This document shows positions 56,204-64,000 of a stretch of DNA of 64,000 bases, in pieces; the first letter of the stretch is position 1, and every line of letters starts with the position of its first letter. The notes under the pieces were generated by a model. That model searched no databases. It saw only the letters and a list, made by a program, of their open reading frames with translations, and was not told where the DNA came from. This stretch comes from Chiridota heheva (Eukaryota; Echinodermata; Holothuroidea; Apodida; Chiridotidae): the NCBI GenBank assembly GCA_020152595.1, contig JAIGNY010000476.1, positions 888,501 to 952,500 on the forward strand. The letters run 5' to 3'. Made by a program: the position numbers and the translations under genes.

Positions 56204-57446
56204 TCCCCAACCCAAGAGGAAGAGGGACAGACCGTTGAAGATGAGCCCAGGCCCCTCAAAGAAAATCCGACTGCAGCGAAAAAAGCTGCCTTCAAAACCA
56301 GGGAGGAAGAGCGGAACGCTCGGCTGCAGGAGATACAGCGGTCGAAGGTCATCCCTGCAGCCGATTAAGACTATCATCTGTGGGAAGTACTGGTGGAGAG
56401 TGACCGGGATCGACACGAGATCTTCAGTAATTGGTTATGGGAAGACCAAACTAAAGTAAGTTAAATGAATATAGTTGCAATTCTTTTTTCTTTTTTTTAA
56501 ATTAATTTGCCGCAACAAGGTATAGCAGAAAAATTTACAAATTTGGACCTTTTCGGCAAACATTTCTTATGAATTCCATGTGGAATGAACAGAAGTAAGT
56601 ATTCAATAGATAATCAGCATAGTCTATCAACATAATAAAAGTAGCTGTGAAGCTTGTAATGGCTGAAATTGGGTCAGAAATAAACAAAAAACACTTTCAT
56701 GCATAATAAATGAGGTAAATGACCTAATTTGCATATCATTTGCATAATTTCTTACTTTATTTTTTGCAAATGATGATGTAAACATCTTGTTTTTCTGCAT
56801 TCTATTAGTTTTGGACATCATAGAAAGGAAAATGCATTTTTTTGGGAAAATTTAGTGCCATACACTATTAGATAGATTATTCACAGAATCGGGGGATAAT
56901 TTTTAGGTCAAAATGTACCAAATTTTTCATATTTGCGTCATTTTTTTTCTCTTCTAATTCCTAAAAATCCATGAATAGTATCAAATGAAAGGTCTTTCCA
57001 AGGACGATTCAGAAATTCTATCCATATTTTTTTGCTATTTAGCCACAAGGCACAAGCGTGTCATAAAGATAGAATGTTTGGAGACCTAATATGCTAATTC
57101 AATGACCTAATTTGCATATTTGAGTTCGGAAATATGCACATTTTTGGAAAGTTCAACATAATAGCTTTCATAAAAGTCGAACTTGTTTTAGTACAAATGG
57201 AACAGAAAGTGCTGAAAAAATCCTCTTTCCAAAAATTTCAGAAATAGCTTATTCTATTTTTGGAACCTTGGGAGAGTAAGGGTTAAGAATGTGCTTGAGT
57301 TCCATATCTTATTTAATTCCATAAATGCTACTCTTGCTTTAGAGATTCTGTTTTGGATATCTTCCTCGCCACCACCTTGTAAGCTTACTGTTGCACCAAG
57401 GTATTTGAACATGTTTACTTCATTTAGTTGTTGGTTATCGACAGAC

Positions 57447-57905
57447 CCCTAGCTTTGCTGTATCACAGGGGCGGCCCGCCCTGCCCCTCTTTGGGCCCGC
57501 CCTAACCCCCCCCTCCCCCTCCCCTTCCTCCCCAGGTCCGCCCTGCCCCTCATGAGAAAAAAATGTTTGTTTTTTATTATAATTGTTTTTAATTTTTATA
57601 TATATATATTTTATTTTCTCTTATAGATTTAATTTTTTTTAAACTTAATAATCTGAATAAGCCTCATAAATGAAATACGTTACACTGATACGGAACCCAG
57701 GATGATAGACTGTTCCTTATCAGTCAGAATAGCTTTATTCTCAGATGTATGATTATAGCTAAAATTCCAAAGCTTTTTCTAGGGGATTTAGCCTTAAGGG
57801 TGCCCCTAAACTCCATGCCGAAAAGACGCAGCATTTCGCGAACGCATTAATGTGCCCCTCAACAAGTTTAGCACCCTGGCCCTTTTTTAATCAAGCTAGG
57901 GGTCT
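57447..57905. mobile_element. Small DNA element with AGACCCCTAGCTT inverted ends, inserted in LINE
   Basis: CAGACCCCTAGCTT near 57452 and AAGCTAGGGGTCTG near 57891 are perfect inverted repeats. They interrupt the LINE RT between NELYID on one side and NQQLNEVNMFKYLG on the other. A second GC-rich block (CAGGGGCGGCCCGCCCTGCC, about 57467) resembles a hAT end. Edges are approximate. Confidence 0.65.
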
Positions 57906-59760
57906 GATCAATATAAAGTTCGTTTGCACATTTGCTGTTAACTTTCATGAGCTTTGTCTTATCCTTATTAATTCTTAGCCCAGTTTGTGCAGCATACTGA
58001 TTAGAGCCTGTTCACTTTGGTTTGTAGATGAAAATAGAGCAATATCATCAGCAAAATCTAAGTCCCCCAGGGTTAACATCGTTTTCCTCATCACCCAGAG
58101 TACTACCATCAGAAAAAGGAACCCTGACATTACATTACCTTGCTTTACACCACTTTTGACTTGAAACCATTCAGATTTCACACCACCATCTATAACTGCA
58201 CATTCACTGTCTTCATATAACACTTTAATCAAACATATTATCTTTTGTGGAATACCATAGGCTGCCATTATTTTTCAGAGGCTTTCTCTGTGCAACCGAG
58301 TCAAATGCTTTCTCCATGTCAACAAAGGCGATATATATGGTTGACTGCCATTCAGCCACCTGTTTAAAAATGTTGCGCAGGATGAAAATTACTCGGTGGT
58401 ACTCCTTCCTCTTCTCTATCCAGCCTGTTCATCTCTCATCTTACTGTCAACACTGTTTCTAATTCTGTAGATTAAAACTCTTCCAAATATTTTTCTTGGT
58501 ATGGATGTTAAGGTTATTCCGCGCTAGTTATCGCATACTGTAGTATTGCCTTTCTTAAGTATTTTTGTTATCAGTCCTTGCTTCTATGATTTTGGTATAA
58601 CTTCCTTTTCCCATACAATTCTAAACAGCTCTTCAAGCCATAATAATGATGTGCATATATCAGCTTTTAACAACTTGGCAATTATATTATCCTCGCCTGC
58701 AGCTTTGTTATTCTTTGGCTTCATCAATGCCTCTTTTATTTCACTTCTTGTAATATAACTGGTACTAATTTCGTCTATCTCAGAGTCACATGTTATGTTA
58801 GGAACTGGAAAAACAGGATCTGGTCTATTCAGTATCTCCTCAAAATGCTCTTTCCACCTCTCTCTTTTTTCTTTTTCATCTGTTAATAGATTTCCATCCT
58901 TGTCTCTTATAGCACTCCCAACCTTGGTCCTTTCATTGCAAATTGTTTTGATTATCTCTCTCATTCTGCCATTACTAGCTGCTCCTCTGCAGATGTAGCA
59001 AGGTCGTCAACCCACTTTCTTTTATCTCTCCTTAAGCTTTTCTTCACATCTTTGTCTTTTTCAGCATACTTAGCTCTAATAATATCTTTAATTATAATTT
59101 GACTTGGCATTCTCAATCTTAACCTTCAGCTGTTTTCTCTCAACACATTTCCAACTTACTCTGCTAATCCATGGCTTTTGGCCCTTCTTTTTGTACCCAA
59201 GAACCTTTTTAGTAGCCACATTGTATACCTCTTCATATGTCTGCCACTTACTCTCAACTTCTTCAGTCTTGTAAAACTTCATATCTATTTCGTAGTTCAA
59301 CCGAAAACTCTTCTCTGATTGCTGGTTGTTGTAACTTGACAGTATCATACTTGGGTGACATGTCTTTGTTATCGGTATTCCTTTTAGCTTTAATCGGATC
59401 CTGGTCGGTATCAAGTAGTGATCACTTGAAATGTCAGCCCCTCTCATCACTCTTGTGTCTAATATAGAGGTTCTGTGTTGCTTTGTTACAAGCACATGAT
59501 CAATTTGGTTCTTTGTCCTCCCTCCTGGGGAAGTCCAGGTAAGTTTATGAATGAGTTTATGTGAAAAAATTGTGCCAGTCACCAATAAATTGTTGATACC
59601 ACAGAAGTCCAGAAGCTTTTCACCATTAGCATTCCTTTCACCAATGCCATGCCTTCCAATAACATTATCATATCTGATCTGCGCAATTACCAACAATTCA
59701 CACATTCTAGACATTGTCAAGGTAGAATTCATATGCACGGGAAGCCAAGAGGCATTACAA

Positions 59761-60673
59761 GACTGGTGACATGTACTTTAGATGCATCTTTGCTTTAAAC
59801 CGATGTTTGACATTCACTGCATACTTAGTAACCCCTATTGGAAAAGTGTGAAAATCACATTAATTTGAAGTTCAGAATACAACCACTTTCTGTGGCATCT
59901 TCAAATGTACTTAAATATGTCACGTTGTAAGATGTAGACCCTGCAGAACTGACTCTGTAAATGCGTACAAAGTAATTACAGACAGAACTTAAATGTCCTC
60001 AACAAAAAATTCAAAAATTTCATCCTCTGATACCTAAGATTCCTTTTGAAAACTTGACGGAGACATTATAGACAATCATAGTATACCTGAAGATGCAATC
60101 CAACCATAAATGTTCAAGATATTACTGGGGGAAGTTAGCCACTCTAAGCTGACTGAATGCAAAGTTCCAGACCTATAGGCCTACGTACATGAATCACAAC
60201 AAACTCTTCGTCAATGCCTTCACAACACCGTAGATTTAAGGTAACTTATGAATGCATTTTGGAGATGCCTCTCAGTCTCATCCAGTACATGCAATGATTC
60301 ATACAAATTCTCTCCTTTTCCTCTAAGTTATACCATCATGGGATCTATTTCCTTAAAATCACCAAAACGAATATGAAATTTCACAACTGGTCTCGAGCTA
60401 GTAGTAGCCGATAAACACATACAGGCATTGTATGTGTAGGCCTACATACAGCCAGTCAGAGATAAATGATATCACTGTCCAACTTGACACGTCACTAAAT
60501 TGTAATGATAGAAATTAGAATAGGAATATAAGTCAGTTTATATGAGTGGCAAAAATAACTTTTTCTAAGATTGTAAAAGACTTAAGACTTTTTCAAATTG
60601 CTTATCTATTAGAAAGTTGTTCCAAATCAAAAAATACATCAGTTGACACCAAAATTGTTACATGTCACCAGTC
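59761..60673. mobile_element. 913-bp element with perfect 15-bp inverted ends
   Basis: GACTGGTGACATGTA at 59761-59775 and TACATGTCACCAGTC at 60659-60673 are exact reverse complements. The LINE coding sequence stops at its left edge. I see no coding frame of note inside and no obvious target duplication. Superfamily unknown. Confidence 0.6.
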
Positions 60674-62199
60674 CTTTAAAGGGTAATATTAAACCTGTGA
60701 CTACGTAAGAACTTCAATGCAATTATGCCAGAAAGAAATGAGTTCCTAGTATCACATAATCTTGATGTACACACGCTGTACAGTACATCCCAAGTGTATG
60801 CATGACACAATAATTGAAAATTGTGAATTCATGGACGGAGGAAATGACTGAATCCCAATTGACCATTAATGAAAAGCTTTAAGACTTGATTTCCTGTTCT
60901 GGAGTGAATGCCATATTTCAAATCTCCCTCAAAAAAAAGTAGGATTTACGTTGATAACAATTTAAAACCGTAACCAGAATTACGATGTTTACATACAAGT
61001 CAAGATGATGCACTGCACATTTCATCAATTCTTTGTTTGAACTGGTTCAATATTTTAATCATTAAATTTTGGAATTAAAAGTTTTTCCCCAAAATCCTGA
61101 TTCTGAAATGATATAATCTTACATAACAATAAGGACCTACTTCGCAAGAGTTTGAAAGGGTCCTTTTAAAGAATTTGATCATGGGTACATGTACTGTATT
61201 CTGACAAATGAAAATTAGTTTTAAAACAAAATTAAAAGTAGTGTATAATACATGAAAATCCATCAATTGAAAATTCTATCAATTGACACAAATGATGAAA
61301 TGATTAGCGTGGGAATACAGTTCAAAAATCTAGTCTCCAAGCTACAGTACATGACCTTGTTTCCCTTCATTGTTTTCTTAATGAGTATCACAGATAATCA
61401 GTATTGTGGGACTTGGGACTCAAAACAGTACGAAAACTAAATGCAATTAATTACGTAAAAGATGTCATAGCATTTATCAAAAACTCCTTGAATTTGGCAA
61501 GCCATACTACATCTCTTAAATTTACAAAAATGGTTTTAAAAGGTTTGAATGTCACTTGTTTGAATTAAGTGTACAGTACATATTATGCAAACTCTCCAAT
61601 GCTTCAGGAGCAAGTAAATTCAAAACTGCCACCTCCAATAATATAAGATAATAAAGATATATTCTATGTACATATTAAGTCCTTCAGGTTCACCCATTTC
61701 TCCCATTTCTGTCTCGTTTGCCTTTTCCCATCAAATTTAAGTGTTCAACAAGATGGTGGATATATGTTCAAAGGGTCTACTGTATTCTGAATTAATTAAT
61801 TACTTCTGGATATGAAAATTAAAACATACACAATGTTGTTTACTTTGCCAAGTGATTACACTATACTTACTGTATGGGCATACATGCCAACACTATTTAC
61901 ATGGTACACAATCAAAACAGACAGGTTACCTAAAATGGATTATATGTAAAGAATGGCAAGAGACCATCCATGATTTTGAATATTTCTCACTTGGAAGAGA
62001 TCTGTAAAAAACTGGTCCCCTAGCTTGATCCAGAAAGGGGCAGGGTGTCACTGACTGAAACGGGCATTTATAAGGCATGGAGCTCACTTTGAGGTTTAAT
62101 TTGAGGGCACTTGAAATGTAAAGTAAGAAAGCAATCCATGGAGCTGCTAATCTCATCACCTAAAGCATACAGCATAGTGGGGGAATAGCTAATAATAAT
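60674..62199. other. Unassigned intron
   Basis: AT-rich, with no gene or element recognised. A 77-codon minus-strand frame at 61926-62159 has no family resemblance. Confidence 0.4.
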
Positions 62200-62890
62200 C
62201 ACTATGGGGGGGAGGGGAGAATGGTTAAAAGGGGTCACTAGCTGTGTTACCTTTGACCTTTAAACTTTTGAACCCAGCATTTTCAAGACACAAGTTTATA
62301 TACCATGTGATACAAACATAGGATTGATATAGGTCTTGCACTTCCAGAATCAAAAATGGCACAAAAATTGTACAAATTAGTATTGTACATAATTACCCTG
62401 TAGAATCACATATTTGACCCTAATCACTAAAACAACTTCTTAAATTTTTCACATTTATCGTACCCCACTGTGTGACACCATTCATGCTCACATCACACTT
62501 ACCAACCATTCCATAACTATAGGGGGAAATGGTGAAAAGTGGTCAATAGCTCTGTGACCTTTTGCCCTTTGACCCCAGTCTATGAGACACAAATTCATGT
62601 ACCAAGTTATCATGGTACAACATAGGGTTGGTATAGGTCTTGTACTTTTTTAGTTTAAAATGGCACATTTAGCATAAAAAGCACTTATTTAACCTGTGAC
62701 CATGACCTTTAACCTTTTGACCTCCAATTATTTTACTTTTTTGTTAAAATGTTAAACCCTTCCCATCTATGCAATTTGTAAAGATACCAAGTAATTCCTT
62801 CAAAAGATACAGCTATCACCATAAACTTGTTTCATATGATCTGTTACCATTGACCTTTGCACCCCAAAACCTTAGAAAAACCAAAGTTCC
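62200..62890. repeat. Diverged ~306-bp repeat rich in TGACCTTTGACC-type motifs
   Basis: GGAGAATGGTTAAAAGGGGTC near 62214 and GGAAATGGTGAAAAGTGGTC near 62524 start two related copies. Both continue with a TTTGACCTTT/TTTGACCCC stretch, AAGACACAAGTTTATATACC / GAGACACAAATTCATGTACC, GATATAGGTCTTGCACTT / GGTATAGGTCTTGTACTT and AAAATGGCAC. A partial third copy begins near 62695. Confidence 0.75.
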
Positions 62891-63326
62891 GGGCCAGGGG
62901 GTACCCGCCCACCAATGTTGGTTCATGTGTATATTACAGTTTTATAAGCAACACAAAATTAATTGTTGCATACGCACACATGCATACACACACATCACCA
63001 AAGTTTGTCCCGTTCCAAAAATGTATGACCCCTAACCCTTAATATGAGGTCATCATAGAGACCCCTGGTAGGCCCCACCAGCCCTCCTAATATCAAGAAG
63101 AGTGGCCATCATAGTGTAGGAGGTATAGGCAGTTATTTGCCTATACAACAAAGTGGCTACTTATGCCCACATATTTGTATATGTGGGTGATGAGATAATA
63201 AGGGAGTAATCGATACAAAAAATACTGTCCCTGCATCTTGTTATATAAATCAACATGAAAAGAATGCAAAATAGTTCTCAATAGTATGTTTTTGTAAACA
63301 AAATGTAGAGAACTTAGTGAAAACAG

Positions 63327-63612
63327 GCAGGGTGGAGGCAATGAGGGGCAGGGTGGAGGCAATGAGGGACAGGGTAGAGGCAATGAGGGGCAGGGTGGAG
63401 GCAATGAGGGGCAGGGTGGAGGCAATGAGGGGCAGGGTGGAGGCAATGAGGGGCAGGGTGGAGGCAATGAGAGGCAGGGTAGAGGCAATGAGAAGCAGGG
63501 TGGAGGCAATGAGGGGCAGGGTAGAGGCAATGAGGGGCAGGGTGGAGGCAATGAGGGGAAGGGTGGAGGCAATGAGGGGCAGGGTGGAGGCAATGAGGGG
63601 CAGGGTGAAGCA
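63327..63612. repeat. 20-bp minisatellite, about 14 copies
   Basis: The unit is GCAGGGTGGAGGCAATGAGG. It is uniform, with scattered substitutions (GGTAGAG, GAAGCAG). Open frames on both strands are repeat by-products. Confidence 0.97.
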
Positions 63613-64000
63613 CCCCTTTGAAAAAACAAAACTAGGTGCCTGCTGTAATTTCAAATCAACCAGCAATTTTTACAACGGGTTGCTCATTTTTATGATATTC
63701 AATCAATTACAAGGGGGAAAACTAGTGCAGAAATCCCCATACTTCTGTAAGTGAACAAAAGGAAATCCCAGAAACATACTATTCCCTGCCCAATTTCAGT
63801 CAATATCAGTTCCCAACTGAAGATAATGCACAAATAATCTCATACAGAAGTCTGCACAAAATACAAGGAGATACATCAAAAATCATCACCTCATACTCTT
63901 AACCTTTTAACTCCACTCATTGCCCTTACAGTATACCTGAGACAGATATCAGCGAGAACAAGTTCAATATTATTACAAACAAATACAATTACAAAATGTA

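Larger units (their letters stand above)
54747..57282 (+). mobile_element. piggyBac-like element, 2.5 kb, inserted in LINE
   Basis: TTAA at 54743-54746 and 57283-57286 flank inverted ends CCCTTACTCTC. Inside the left end is a perfect palindrome, GTCACGGTGACCGTGAC. Plus-strand coding traces look like the acidic N-terminus of a piggyBac transposase: ATGGCGAGATAC at about 55351, then after a one-base shift SYNVERAFRLLCFLQNNDDS and a Glu/Asp-rich run to about 55545. A weaker charged frame with REEERNARLQEIQRSK is at about 56300. No catalytic core is present, so the element is non-autonomous. Confidence 0.82.
54232..59760 (-). mobile_element. LINE (same family as 35741-39330), split by DNA transposons
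   Basis: Minus-strand order: endonuclease with TWTSPGGRTKNQIDHVLVTK and SSDHYLI (59400-59560); Lys-rich linker KPWISRVSWK (about 59170); RT start with RERWKEHFEEILNRPDPVFP and KPKNNKAAGEDNI (58680-58860); RT core with DLDFADDIALFS, an intact active-site motif (about 58045); then FKYLGATVSLQGGGEEDIQN (57320-57420). Beyond the piggyBac-like insert come SVLLYGCETWRV (about 54690) and RRRWRWIGHV (54480-54500). It is interrupted at 57447-57905 and 54747-57282 and cut at its 5' end by the element at 59761. There are several frame breaks. Confidence 0.87.

Noticed and set aside
63141..63754. Frames with PPCPSL and VEAMRGR repeats
   Set aside because: 20-bp minisatellite by-products.

Overview
This is AT-rich animal genomic DNA, and essentially all of it lies inside one large split gene on the minus strand. 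Nine exons with canonical GT..AG junctions and mutually consistent phases (45822-45964 down to 1126-1277, 970 coding bases, about 323 residues) encode part of a HIP1/HIP1R-family protein (Sla2p relatives): most of the ANTH domain followed by the start of the proline-rich, clathrin/AP2-binding linker. The extreme N-terminus and the coiled-coil and talin-like (I/LWEQ) parts lie outside the window. The gene continues past both ends.

The other ~98% is intron filled with transposons and tandem repeats: LINE fragments of at least three kinds, TTAA-flanked piggyBac-like elements and MITEs, hAT pieces, a decayed tyrosine-recombinase (KIAA1958/DUF3504-like) copy, a tRNA-type SINE, hairpin and long-inverted-repeat elements, and about a dozen minisatellites or satellites with periods from 2 to about 306 bp. 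This mix, with long repeat-packed introns and a TGACCTTTGACC-type repeat, suggests a marine invertebrate, possibly an echinoderm or hemichordate. That taxonomic guess is weak.

Layout. 1-7260: six HIP1 exons, with a nested TTAA-transposon stack at 3043-5877 and a SINE near 6895-7090. 7258-24870: a 17.6-kb intron with a truncated LINE, a TTAA element, a 306-bp dimeric satellite, four minisatellite or satellite arrays in a row (17641-21370), a 168-bp duplication, inverted-repeat elements and the recombinase pseudogene. 24954-32487: hAT transposase remains, a hAT-ended element and a 19-bp satellite. 32569-42975: microsatellites, a 528-bp (TA)n block, a LINE whose endonuclease and RT regions have each been tandemly amplified, and two MITEs. 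43033-45821: a LINE inserted into an 18-bp minisatellite, then a MITE next to an exon. 45965-64000: the upstream intron, with a foldback element, a 15-bp GC-rich minisatellite, CR1-like LINE ends, and a LINE split by a piggyBac-like element, by a smaller inverted-repeat element, and by a 913-bp element at its 5' end.

I found no prokaryotic-type system, CRISPR array, rRNA, functional tRNA or new enzyme system. The most interesting content is the readable insertion history (nested TTAA integrations that can be conceptually removed to restore the host element) and tandem amplification inside retrotransposon coding sequence.
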